Position numbers and translations under genes: made by a program | Notes under the pieces: generated by a model | What the model was told of the DNA's origin: nothing | Seen by the model: the letters and a program-made list of their open reading frames with translations, nothing else | Database searches by the model: none | Assembly: GCF_030818545.1 (NCBI RefSeq) | Contig: NZ_JAUTAH010000001.1 | Location: 2,671,001 to 2,735,000, forward strand | DNA length: 64,000 nt | Source: Brevundimonas sp. SORGH_AS_0993 | Lineage (GTDB): Bacteria > Pseudomonadota > Alphaproteobacteria > Caulobacterales > Caulobacteraceae | Reading direction: 5' to 3' | Part shown: positions 47,137 through 55,536 of the stretch, one piece after another | Layout: every line of letters starts with the position of its first letter | Numbering within the stretch: the first letter of the stretch is position 1

Positions 47137-47745
47137 TCAGCCATCCATCAGAGACTGCAGGATCGGCGCCAGACGATCGCGCATCTTTTCGCAGTCGGCC
47201 AGGTCGATGTTGAAGCTGCCGCCGCCCAGTTCGCGGCTGACCGACATGCCCATGATGAAGCCGGCCAGAAGCCGCGCGCGCACCGCCGCGTCGGGTCCGC
47301 CCATCCATTCCTCCAAGGGGTCGAAGAAGCGGGCGGTGCAGGTGGTCCGAACCATTTCGGCCGCCTTGGTCGAGCCGATGGACCGCAGCATGATCGCCAT
47401 GCCCTTCAGTTTTTCGGCCTTCTTGGGCTCGAAGACGATCTCGTTGGCGACGCGGCGACCGAACTCGGCCTTGTCGCCCGACATCAGGGTGCTGCCGTCG
47501 GTGCAACTGTCCAGGGCGGCCAGGAACAGGTCGTCCTTGGAGCCGAAATAGCGGCTGATCAGGGCCGCATCGACGCCCACGTCGCGGGCGATGTCGCGCA
47601 TGCCGACGTCGTCATAGCTCTCGGCCGCGAACCTGTCGCGCGCAGCATCGAGAATGGCCGAGCGCGTGGCGGCGGCGTTTCTCGGACGTGGGCCGGGACA
47701 TAACAAGGGGATGAAACTCCGCCGAACAATAACCGTAACGTCCAT
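47137..47745 (-). CDS. TetR-family repressor of the RND efflux operon (TipR-like position)
   Basis: A 202-residue regulator. The TetR helix-turn-helix occupies about 25-75 (TRSAILDAARDRFAAESYDD, VGVDAALISRYFGSKDDLFL). The C-terminal ligand domain is family-variable. ATG 47745 has no good ribosome site, and a TTG at 47707, nearer the domain, is possible. It is divergent from an adaptor-permease-outer membrane factor operon with a 133-base shared region, the arrangement of tipR and acrAB-nodT in Caulobacter crescentus; orthology is not proved here. Confidence 0.85.
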   Translation of the reverse strand: MDVTVIVRRSFIPLLCPGPRPRNAAATRSAILDAARDRFAAESYDDVGMRDIARDVGVDAALISRYFGSKDDLFLAALDSCTDGSTLMSGDKAEFGRRVANEIVFEPKKAEKLKGMAIMLRSIGSTKAAEMVRTTCTARFFDPLEEWMGGPDAAVRARLLAGFIMGMSVSRELGGGSFNIDLADCEKMRDRLAPILQSLMDG

Positions 47746-47764
47746 ATGGCTTTGTCATCGCGTG

Positions 47765-47813
47765 TTGACAAGCTCGACGGCTCCGACCATTAAGTCACCA
47801 TGCGTTGACATGG
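47765..47813 (+). promoter_or_regulatory. Promoter and candidate TetR operator of the RND operon
   Basis: TTGACA at 47765-47770, 17-base spacer, CATTAA at 47788-47793: a good -35 and an acceptable -10. Immediately downstream lies the dyad CCATG-CGTTGA-CATGG (47798-47813), overlapping the expected start of transcription, where a bound repressor would block polymerase. The dyad contains a second TTGACA, so overlapping promoters are possible. Confidence 0.5.
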
Positions 47814-47878
47814 TTGGCTCCCCCCATTGGCCGTTGTCCGCACGACTGGGATTTACCTCCGACAGGGAGATTGCGCCG

Positions 47879-49082
47879 ATGCGCGGGCTGAAGATCGCGG
47901 CTGTGTCCGTCATGGTGACGGGCGCCCTTTATGGTTGTTCTCCAAAGGCGGAAGCTCCGGCGCAGGGCGCGCCGCCTGTGACAGTGGCCACGCCGCTGAA
48001 GCAGCAGGTGCGCGACTGGGACGAGTTCACCGGCCGGTTCGAGGCGGTCGAGAGCGTGGATGTGCGCGCCCGCGTCGGGGGCTATATCCAGGCGGTTCAC
48101 TTCCGCGACGGTCAGATGGTTCAGAAGGGCCAACTGCTGTTCACCCTGGACCCGCGCCCGGCCCAGGCCGCCCTGGCCCAGGCCCAGGCCCAGGTCGCCC
48201 AGATGCAGTCGCAACTGACCCTGGCCCGCGCCAACCTGGCCCGCAGCGAGGCCCTGCTGGCGTCGCAGGCGGTGTCCAAGGCCGAGTATGACGCCAACAA
48301 GGCCGCCGTCGATGCGGCCCAGGCCAATCTGGCCGCCGCCAACGCCGCGGTCCGCACCGCGCGTCTGAACCTGGACTACACCCGCGTCACGGCGCCGACC
48401 TCGGGCCGCGTGTCCGATCGTCGCGTCGATCCGGGCAATGTCATCGCCGGCGGATCGTCGGCCGGCGACATCCTGACCACCATCATCTCGGGCGGCCCGA
48501 TCCACTTCGTCTTCGACGGTTCTGAAGCGGTCCTGCTGAAGTATCTGCGTGAAGGCGGCGCCAACCAGGGCGCGACGGTCAATGTGCGCCTGCAGGACGA
48601 AAGCACCTACAAGCACACCGGCCGTCTCGACTTCTCGGACAACGCCGTGGACACCGCCTCGGGCGTGATCCGCCTGCGCGCCATCCTGCCCAACGCCGAC
48701 GGCTTCCTGCGCCCCGGCATGTTCGGCAGCGCCCAGGTCGCCGGCGCCGGCGCCTACGACGCCCTGCTGGTGCCGGATTCGGCCATCGGCACGGATCAGG
48801 CCCGCCGCACCGTCGCGGTGGTCAACGCCGACGGCACGGTGACGAACAAGGCGGTTCAACTGGGTCCTATCGTCCAGGGGCTGCGGGTCGTCCGTTCGGG
48901 CCTGGCGCCCACCGACCGCGTCATCATCGCCGGCCTGCAACGCGCCGCCCAGCCCGGCTCCAAGGTCACGCCCAAGATGGGCAAGATCGAACCCGTCGCC
49001 GGCGCCGCCGCCGCAGGCCCCCGTCACCCAGGCGGCCCCGGCGTCCAGCGCCTCGTTCGCCAACAGCCTGCCGGCCGGCTAA
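47879..49082 (+). CDS. RND efflux periplasmic adaptor (AcrA/MexA-like), frameshift near the 3' end
   Basis: A lipoprotein (lipobox ALYGC, Cys about 20) with barrel-sandwich, alpha-hairpin and beta-barrel domains: VDVRARVGGYIQAVHFRDGQ, the coiled hairpin AQAQAQVAQMQSQLTLARAN, and NLDYTRVTAPTSGRVSDRRV. The reading frame runs past 49082 to 49543 as nonsense inside the permease gene. In the frame shifted by one base from about 49014, it would end PVTQAAPASSASFANSLPAG with a stop at 49080-49082, just before the permease ATG. One extra base in GCAGGCCCCC is therefore likely. Expected true length is about 400, normal for the family. Confidence 0.85.
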
Positions 49083-49085
49083 GCC

Positions 49086-52000
49086 ATGAACATCTCCCGC
49101 TTCTTCATCGACCGGCCGATCTTCGCGGCCGTGATCGCGGTGGTGATCTCCATCATCGGCATATTCGCCTATCCGCTGCTGCCCCTGTCGCAGTATCCGG
49201 AGATCGCGCCGCCGACGATCACCATCAACGCCGCCTATCCCGGCGCCTCGGCCGAGACCCTGGCCGAGACTGTCGCCGCCCCCATCGAGCAGGAGGTGAA
49301 CGGCGTCGAGAAGATGCTCTACATCTCCTCTTCGTCGACATCGGACGGGGCGGTGGCCATCACCGTGACCTTCGAGCCGGGAACCGATCTCGACGCCGCA
49401 CAGGTGCTGGTCCAGAACCGGGTCGCCCTGGCCGAACCGCGCCTGCCAGAGGCGGTGCGTCAGACCGGAGTGGTCGTCAACAAGGCCGAGAGCGGCTTCC
49501 TGATGATCCTGGGCCTGACGTCGCCCGACGGCACGCTGGATAACGACTATGTCGGCAACTACGCCAACTCCACGCTGCGGGACCGCTTGCTGCGGGTCGA
49601 GGGCGTGGGCGCGGTGCAGGTGTTCGGCGGCGGCAACTATTCGATGCGCGTCTGGATCGACCCGGCCAAGGCGGCCGAACGCGGCCTGACCGGGCCCGAA
49701 ATCGTCGCCGCCCTGCGCGCCCAGAACGTCCAGGCCGCCGCCGGCTCCATCGGCCAGCCGCCGTTCGCAAACAACGCCGCCGCCTTCCAACTGCCGGTCC
49801 AGGTTCAAGGCCGTCTGAGCGATCCGAACCAGTTCGGCAATGTCGTGCTGAAGACGGACGCCGAAGGCCGCATCACCTATCTGCGCGACGTGGCGCGGAT
49901 CGAACTGGGCGCCCAGGACTATGGCATTCGCGGCTTCTTCGACGGCCAGCGCGGCGTGGGCGTCGCCATCGTCCAGCAGCCGGGCGCCAATGCGCTGGGC
50001 ACGGCCGACCGGGTCCTGGCCGAGGTCGAGGCCATGAAGGCCGACGCGCCCGCCGGCATGAAGATCGACGTGCCGTACAACCCGACCGAATTCGTCGCCG
50101 CCTCGGTGGAGTCGGTTCAGCACACCCTGATCGAGGCGGTCATCCTGGTCGTCATCGTGATCATGGTCTTCCTGCAGACCTGGCGGGCGGCCATCATCCC
50201 GATCATCGCCATTCCCGTCGCCCTGGTCGGCACCTTCGCGGTGCAGCTGGCGCTGGGCTATTCGATCAACTCCCTGTCCTTGTTCGCCCTGGTCCTGGCG
50301 GTCGGCATCGTCGTCGATGACGCCATCGTCGTGGTCGAGAACGTGGAGCGGGCCATCGGCGAGGGGCTCAGTCCCAAGGAGGCCGCCTATCGTTCGATGC
50401 AGGAGGTGTCCGGCGCCCTGATCGCCATCGGCCTTGTGCTGGTGTCGGTGTTCGTGCCGACGATGTTCGTGCCCGGCATCCCCGGCATCTTCTATCGTCA
50501 GTTCGCGGTGGTGATCGCCTCGGCCTCGGTCATTTCGCTGTTCGTGTCTCTGACCCTGTCGCCGGCCATGGCCGCCCTGCTGCTGAAGCCGCACAAGGAT
50601 CACGAGGAACACGCCCGCAAGCCCGGCGTCCTGGGCACGGTCGTCTATTACGGCGGCTGGGCCGGACGGAAGTTCAACGAGGGCTTCGACTGGCTTTCCG
50701 ACCGTTACGGCCGTCTGACCGCGCGTCTGGTGCGCACGGTCGGTCTGGTGCTGATCATCTATGCCGGTCTTCTGGGTCTCACCGCTTGGCGTCTGGTCGA
50801 CACCCCCTCGGGCTTTATCCCCGAACAGGATCAGGGCTTCCTGATCGGCGTCATCCAACTGCCGGCCGGCGCATCTCTGGACCGCACCCAGGCGGTGATG
50901 GAACGCGCCACCAAGATCATCCAGGGCACCGCCGGGGTGAACGGCACCGTGGCTTTCGCCGGTCTTGACGGCTCCAGCTTCTCGTTCGGCTCCAACGCCG
51001 CCACCATCTTCGTGCGCCTGAACGGCTTCGAGGAACGCTCCAAGGAAGAGGCCGCCACCGCCCTGGCCGGCGCCATCACCCAGGCGACCGGACAGATCGA
51101 GGACGCGCAGATCTTCGTCATCGCCCCGCCTGCGGTTCAGGGTCTGGGCACCGGCAACGGCTTCTCGATGATGATCCAGGATCGGGAAGGCGCAGGCTAT
51201 CGTCCGCTGGAAGGCGCGACCTTCGCCATGATGGGCGCCGCCGCCCAGGCGCCGACCGAGGTGAACCAGGTCTTCTCGACCTACAACACCGCATCCCCGC
51301 GCGTCACCGCCGACGTCGATCGCAACAAGGCGTTGATGCTGGGCGTCCAGCCCAGCGCCGTGTTCGACACGCTGGGGGTCTATCTGGGCTCGTCCTATGT
51401 CAACGATTTCAACATGCTGGGCCGTACTTTCCGGGTGACGGCGCAGGCGGAGCCGCAGTCGCGCGACGACATCGCCGACATCGCCAATCTGAAGACGAAG
51501 TCGTCCACGGGCGCCATGGTGCCGATCGGGTCGGTGGCCAATCTGGTCAACGATTCAGGCCCGGCGCGGATCGTGCGTTACAATCTGTTCCCGGCGGCCG
51601 AGCTTCAGGGCAACGCCGCAGCGGGCGTGTCCTCCGGCGAGGCGCTGCAGGTCATGGAGACCATGGCCGCGCAGACCCTGCCGCAGGGCTTCTCCTACGA
51701 ATGGACGGGTCTGGCCTATCAGCAGAAGGCGGCGGGTTCGGGCGCGACGGTCATCTTCCTGATGGCGGTGGTGTTCGTCTTCCTGGTGCTGGCGGCCCAG
51801 TATGAGGCGTTCACGCTTCCGCTGGCGGTCATCCTGATCGTGCCCATGTGTCTGCTGGCGGCCATCCTGGGCGTGAACCTGCGAGGGCTGGACAACAACA
51901 TCCTGGTTCAGATCGGGCTGGTGGTGCTGATCGCGCTGGCGGCCAAGAACGCCATCCTGATCGTGGAGTTCGCCAAACAGGCCGAGGAAGAGCAGGGCAT

Positions 52001-52376
52001 GAACAGGTTCGACGCGGCGGTCGCCGCCGCCCGGACCCGCCTGAGGCCGATCCTGATGACCTCGTTCGCCTTCATCCTGGGCGTCGTACCCCTGATGCTG
52101 GCCTCGGGGCCGGGCGCGGAGATGCGTCAGTCGCTGGGCACGTCCGTCTTCTCGGGGATGCTGGGCGTGACCTTCTTCGGCCTGATCTTCACTCCGGTCT
52201 TCTATGTGGTCTGCCGCTGGCTGTCTTCGAAGCTGCCGCAGGGCCACCAACCCAAGTCCGGGCATAGCCCCAAGCCGACCTCGGCCCCTGATCGGATCGA
52301 GCGTTACGACGAAACCAGCGACCTGACCGATCCGAACGCGCCTGCGCCGGCGACCGGACGGGGAGGGGAGATCTGA
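49086..52376 (+). CDS. RND multidrug efflux permease, HAE1/AcrB type
   Basis: A 1096-residue inner-membrane proton antiporter with twelve helices and two large periplasmic loops. It starts MNISRFFIDRPIFAAVIAVV, the typical AcrB/MexB opening; VNGVEKMLYISSSSTSDGAV and, in helix 4, the proton-relay pair within AVGIVVDDAIVVVENVERAI are present, with the second-half Lys in LIALAAKNAILIVEFAKQ. Exports drugs through the adjacent adaptor and outer-membrane factor. The C-terminus is about 50 residues longer than AcrB and rich in charged residues. The stop overlaps the next ATG (TGATG). Confidence 0.95.
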   Translation: MNISRFFIDRPIFAAVIAVVISIIGIFAYPLLPLSQYPEIAPPTITINAAYPGASAETLAETVAAPIEQEVNGVEKMLYISSSSTSDGAVAITVTFEPGTDLDAAQVLVQNRVALAEPRLPEAVRQTGVVVNKAESGFLMILGLTSPDGTLDNDYVGNYANSTLRDRLLRVEGVGAVQVFGGGNYSMRVWIDPAKAAERGLTGPEIVAALRAQNVQAAAGSIGQPPFANNAAAFQLPVQVQGRLSDPNQFGNVVLKTDAEGRITYLRDVARIELGAQDYGIRGFFDGQRGVGVAIVQQPGANALGTADRVLAEVEAMKADAPAGMKIDVPYNPTEFVAASVESVQHTLIEAVILVVIVIMVFLQTWRAAIIPIIAIPVALVGTFAVQLALGYSINSLSLFALVLAVGIVVDDAIVVVENVERAIGEGLSPKEAAYRSMQEVSGALIAIGLVLVSVFVPTMFVPGIPGIFYRQFAVVIASASVISLFVSLTLSPAMAALLLKPHKDHEEHARKPGVLGTVVYYGGWAGRKFNEGFDWLSDRYGRLTARLVRTVGLVLIIYAGLLGLTAWRLVDTPSGFIPEQDQGFLIGVIQLPAGASLDRTQAVMERATKIIQGTAGVNGTVAFAGLDGSSFSFGSNAATIFVRLNGFEERSKEEAATALAGAITQATGQIEDAQIFVIAPPAVQGLGTGNGFSMMIQDREGAGYRPLEGATFAMMGAAAQAPTEVNQVFSTYNTASPRVTADVDRNKALMLGVQPSAVFDTLGVYLGSSYVNDFNMLGRTFRVTAQAEPQSRDDIADIANLKTKSSTGAMVPIGSVANLVNDSGPARIVRYNLFPAAELQGNAAAGVSSGEALQVMETMAAQTLPQGFSYEWTGLAYQQKAAGSGATVIFLMAVVFVFLVLAAQYEAFTLPLAVILIVPMCLLAAILGVNLRGLDNNILVQIGLVVLIALAAKNAILIVEFAKQAEEEQGMNRFDAAVAAARTRLRPILMTSFAFILGVVPLMLASGPGAEMRQSLGTSVFSGMLGVTFFGLIFTPVFYVVCRWLSSKLPQGHQPKSGHSPKPTSAPDRIERYDETSDLTDPNAPAPATGRGGEI

Positions 52377-53809
52377 TGACCCGCACCAAGACCCTCAGCC
52401 TCTCGACCGTGGCGGCCGCCGGCGCCCTGCTGACCGCCTGCGCGGTCGGGCCCAAGGCGCCGATCGCGGACCTGCCCGTCGCCGGAACCGGCGGCTTCGT
52501 CGGGGCGGCCAATCCTGCCGTCTCGACCGCCCAGGCGCGCGACGACTGGTGGCGGCTGTACGACGACCCGGCTCTGGACGCCCTGATCCGGCAGGCCTTC
52601 GCCGAGAACAACCAGCTGGAGGCCGCCTTCGCCAATCTGCGCGCGGTGCGGGCGTCCCTGTCGGAGGCCCGCGTCGGCCGTTTCCCGACCACGACCACCA
52701 GCGCCCAGGCCCAGCGCAGCCGCGCCTCGGCCGCCACGGTCCAAGGGTTGCCTGCGGGTGAAAAGGCGCCCGAGATCGACACCTACGACGTCGGCGTCCA
52801 GGCGGCCTATGAGGTCGATCTGTTCGGTCGGGTGGAATCGACCATCCGCGCCGCCCGCGCCGACGCCCGCGCCGCCGAGGCCGCCCTGGCCGCGGTCCAG
52901 GTGACGGTTGCGGCCGAGACGACGCGCGCCTATGCCGACGTCTGTTCGGCCAACGCCCAGATCGCGGTGGCCGAACGAACGCTGGAGCTGCAGCGCAAGA
53001 CCGCCGATCTGACCCAGACCCTGCTGGACGACGGGGCCGGGACCGGGCTGGACGTGGCCAGCGCCCGCGCGGCTGTGGCCCAGACGGCGGCGACCCTGCC
53101 GACGCTGCGCGCCGCCCGCAACGAGGCGCTGTTCCGTCTGTCCACCCTGATCGGCCGCACGCCGGCCGAGGCCAGCCAGGCGGCGGCGTCCTGCGTGCGT
53201 CCGCCGCAGTTGAGCCAGCCGATCCCGGTCGGCGACGGCGCCGCGCTTCTGGCCCGGCGGCCCGACGTGCGCCAGGCCGAGGCCGAATTGGCCGCCGCCG
53301 CCGCGCGGGTGAATGTGGCGACAGCCAATCTTTTTCCGCAGATCAGCCTGGGCGGCTCCTACGGCTCCACGGCGCTGAGGTCCGGCGACCTGGGCGAGGA
53401 TCGGAACTTCCGCTTCAGCTTCGGTCCGCTGATCAGTTGGTCCTTTCCCAACGTCTTCGCCGCCCGCGCCCAGATCAAGGCCGCCGGCGCCCGGTCGGAC
53501 GCCGCCCTGGCGACGTTCGACCAGACGGTGCTGACGGCCCTGCAGGAGACGGAAACGGCCCTGTCCAACTACGCCAACGAACTGGACCGCCGTGCGGCTC
53601 TGACCGAGGCGCGCGACCAGGCGGCGCGTGCCGCCGACCTGTCACGCCTGCGCTTCGACGCCGGCGCGGACAGCTTCCTGTTAGTGCTGGACGCCCAGCG
53701 CACCCAGGCGGCGGCCGAGGCGGCTTTGGCCCAGTCCGACGCCCTGGTCACGACCTATCAGATCGCCCTGTTCCGCGCCCTGGCCGGCGGCTGGCAGGCC
53801 GACAGCTGA
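52376..53809 (+). CDS. Outer-membrane efflux factor, OprM/NodT family
   Basis: A 477-residue TolC-like lipoprotein (lipobox GALLTAC). Two repeated outer-membrane-efflux domains: WWRLYDDPALDALIRQAFAE early, AAYEVDLFGRVESTIRAARA, then LLARRPDVRQAEAELAAAAA and VATANLFPQISLGGSYG, all standard for NodT/OprM proteins. It completes the tripartite pump. Translationally coupled to the permease; a terminator follows 24 bases after its stop. Confidence 0.93.
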   Translation: MTRTKTLSLSTVAAAGALLTACAVGPKAPIADLPVAGTGGFVGAANPAVSTAQARDDWWRLYDDPALDALIRQAFAENNQLEAAFANLRAVRASLSEARVGRFPTTTTSAQAQRSRASAATVQGLPAGEKAPEIDTYDVGVQAAYEVDLFGRVESTIRAARADARAAEAALAAVQVTVAAETTRAYADVCSANAQIAVAERTLELQRKTADLTQTLLDDGAGTGLDVASARAAVAQTAATLPTLRAARNEALFRLSTLIGRTPAEASQAAASCVRPPQLSQPIPVGDGAALLARRPDVRQAEAELAAAAARVNVATANLFPQISLGGSYGSTALRSGDLGEDRNFRFSFGPLISWSFPNVFAARAQIKAAGARSDAALATFDQTVLTALQETETALSNYANELDRRAALTEARDQAARAADLSRLRFDAGADSFLLVLDAQRTQAAAEAALAQSDALVTTYQIALFRALAGGWQADS

Positions 53810-53833
53810 TCCCGTCGCAATGCTGACGACGAA

Positions 53834-53864
53834 GGGCCGGGCGGGGCGTCGCCCGGCCCTTTTT
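53834..53864 (+). terminator. Rho-independent terminator after the RND operon
   Basis: Perfect ten-base stem GGGCCGGGCG / CGCCCGGCCC with a GGGCGT loop and TTTTT. Ends the adaptor-permease-outer membrane factor transcript. Confidence 0.92.
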
Positions 53865-53960
53865 CGTTCGTCCACAGTTTGACGACCGACTCAATGTTCC
53901 GTATTTGTTCCCGTCGTGCTCTAAGCGACGTCGGCGGTCGGCGGCGTGATGGAGGATCAG

Positions 53961-54170
53961 ATGAACGATGCAATCCTGGCCCAGAGGTTGGCCGAATTGG
54001 ACGCCGAGCTGGCGCGCGCCGAGGCGTCCCTGCCCGCCTGTCCCGAACACATGCGCCAGACCGAGATCATGCGCGCCCTGGCGCTGGGTCTGGGCGATTT
54101 CGAACGGATGCGGGCGCACGACGCGCATCTTCTGGCGGCGCGTCTGTCGCCTGGACGCCGGGCCGCTTAG
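53961..54170 (+). CDS. Small hypothetical protein, helical
   Basis: A 69-residue protein, MNDAILAQRLAELDAELARA..., predicted to be mostly helix with a heptad-like first half, and a DFERMRAHDAHLLAARL tail. No family recognised. ATG 53961 is chosen because GGAGGA lies 4 bases upstream; an in-frame start at 53946 lacks one. The gene stands alone, and its stop overlaps the stop of the opposite-strand small gene at 54167. Confidence 0.55.
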   Translation: MNDAILAQRLAELDAELARAEASLPACPEHMRQTEIMRALALGLGDFERMRAHDAHLLAARLSPGRRAA

Positions 54171-54343
54171 GGCTTGCGCTTGAAGGTGTCGCCGACCGCA
54201 GTGGCGTCGGGTCCGTCCGGCCCGGCGCTCTTCTGCTCGGCCTGACCGACCGCCTTTACGGCCTTGTCCGACGTGGTTGTGTCCGGCTTGCCGGCGGGAT
54301 CGGCGCCGTTCTTTTCCCGGCCCTTGGTCTGTTCGCGGTCCAT
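54167..54343 (-). CDS. Small hydrophilic hypothetical protein
   Basis: A 58-residue, strongly charged protein, MDREQTKGREKNGADPAGKP... ending VGDTFKRKP, with no hydrophobic segment and likely disordered. GCAGGAGACC before the ATG is a good ribosome site. No family recognised. It lies 68 bases downstream of emrA in the same direction, so it may share that transcript. Its end overlaps the end of the plus-strand small gene. Confidence 0.5.
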   Translation of the reverse strand: MDREQTKGREKNGADPAGKPDTTTSDKAVKAVGQAEQKSAGPDGPDATAVGDTFKRKP

Positions 54344-54410
54344 GATGGTCTCCTGCCTTGGATGGAAGGGAGCGCGGCGCGAACGAAGCTGTTCCCTGGG
54401 TTCGTTGGAA

Positions 54411-55514
54411 TCAGCCCGCCGTATCCACCTTGGCCACTACCGACATGCCCGGCGCCAGACGCTGGGCGGCCTCCTGGCCCGGATCGATGCGGATGCGGAC
54501 GGGAATGCGCTGGGCGACCTTGGTGAAGTTGCCGGTGGCGTTGTCGGGGCGGATGACGCTGAACTCGGAGCCCGCGGCGGGGGCGATGCGTTCGACCCGG
54601 CCGGTCAGGCGCTGACCGCCCAGGGCGTCGACGGTCAGGACGACGGGCTGGCCGATGCGGATGTTCCTCATCTGCGTCTCCTTCATATTGGCCGTGACCC
54701 AGACCACGTCGGGCACGAGGCCCATCAGCTGCGTGCCGGCGGTGACATACTGGCCCTGACGCACCCCGACCTCGCCCAGTCGGCCGGCGCGGGGGGCGAC
54801 GATGCGGGTGTTGGCCAGGTCGATCTGGGCCAGGCGCACGGCGGCGCGGGCGTTCTCCACGGCGGCAGCCAGGCTGTCGCGGCCGACGACGGCGGAGGTG
54901 ACGCCGGTCTGGGCGATGTCCTCGGCGGCGCGGGCCTGGGCGACCTGGGCCTGGGCGCTGCGAAGGGCGGCCTCGGCGATGTCCACATTGGCCTGGGCCA
55001 CCCAGCCCCCGGCCTTCAGCGTGCGGGCGCGCTGGGCGTCGGCCTGGGCGCGGGTCAGGGTCGCCTCGGCGGCGGCGATGGAGGCGCGCTGCTGGGCCAC
55101 CGATCCGCGCGCGGACGCCTGGGTCTGGGTCGAGTTGGACAGGGCCGCCTCGGCGGCGTGCAGACTGGCCTCGGCCTGCTCCAGCCGCTGGCGATAGATG
55201 CGGTCGTCCACCTGGGCCAGCAACTGGCCCTGCTGCACCCGCTGGAAGTCCTGAACCGGGACGGCGGTGACATAGCCGCTGACCTGCGGGCTGATCAGCG
55301 TGACCTGGCCGCGCACATAGGCGTTGTCGGTGCGCTGGATATGGCCGGTGAAGGGCGGCAACTGCCAGGCGTAGAGGATCAGGCCAATGGCCAGCACGGC
55401 GACGCAGGCCGCCACCACCGACCATAGGACGCGCTTCTTCGGCTCTGGCTGCGGCTGCGGCGCAGGCTGGGCGGCCGGTCGAGGGGCGGGGGCTGGGACG
55501 GGAGCGTCGGTCAT
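54411..55514 (-). CDS. emrA: EmrA-like membrane-fusion adaptor (HlyD family)
   Basis: A 367-residue protein anchored by one N-terminal helix (VVAACVAVLAIGLILYAWQL, about 33-55) after a proline-rich cytoplasmic tail. HlyD features: RTDNAYVRGQVTLISPQVSG, a long helical hairpin of AEAALSNSTQTQASARGSVA type, and IVAPRAGRLGEVGVRQGQYV. It links the MFS pump encoded upstream to an outer-membrane channel not present in this cluster. It is third in the tetR-emrB-emrA order; 22 bases separate it from emrB. Confidence 0.9.
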   Translation of the reverse strand: MTDAPVPAPAPRPAAQPAPQPQPEPKKRVLWSVVAACVAVLAIGLILYAWQLPPFTGHIQRTDNAYVRGQVTLISPQVSGYVTAVPVQDFQRVQQGQLLAQVDDRIYRQRLEQAEASLHAAEAALSNSTQTQASARGSVAQQRASIAAAEATLTRAQADAQRARTLKAGGWVAQANVDIAEAALRSAQAQVAQARAAEDIAQTGVTSAVVGRDSLAAAVENARAAVRLAQIDLANTRIVAPRAGRLGEVGVRQGQYVTAGTQLMGLVPDVVWVTANMKETQMRNIRIGQPVVLTVDALGGQRLTGRVERIAPAAGSEFSVIRPDNATGNFTKVAQRIPVRIRIDPGQEAAQRLAPGMSVVAKVDTAG

Positions 55515-55536
55515 GGCGGATCAGCTTTCGGAGGTC

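Noticed and set aside
49083..49543. Long C-terminal extension of the RND adaptor
   Set aside because: It is the out-of-frame reading of the permease gene, created by a single-base frameshift, not a real domain.
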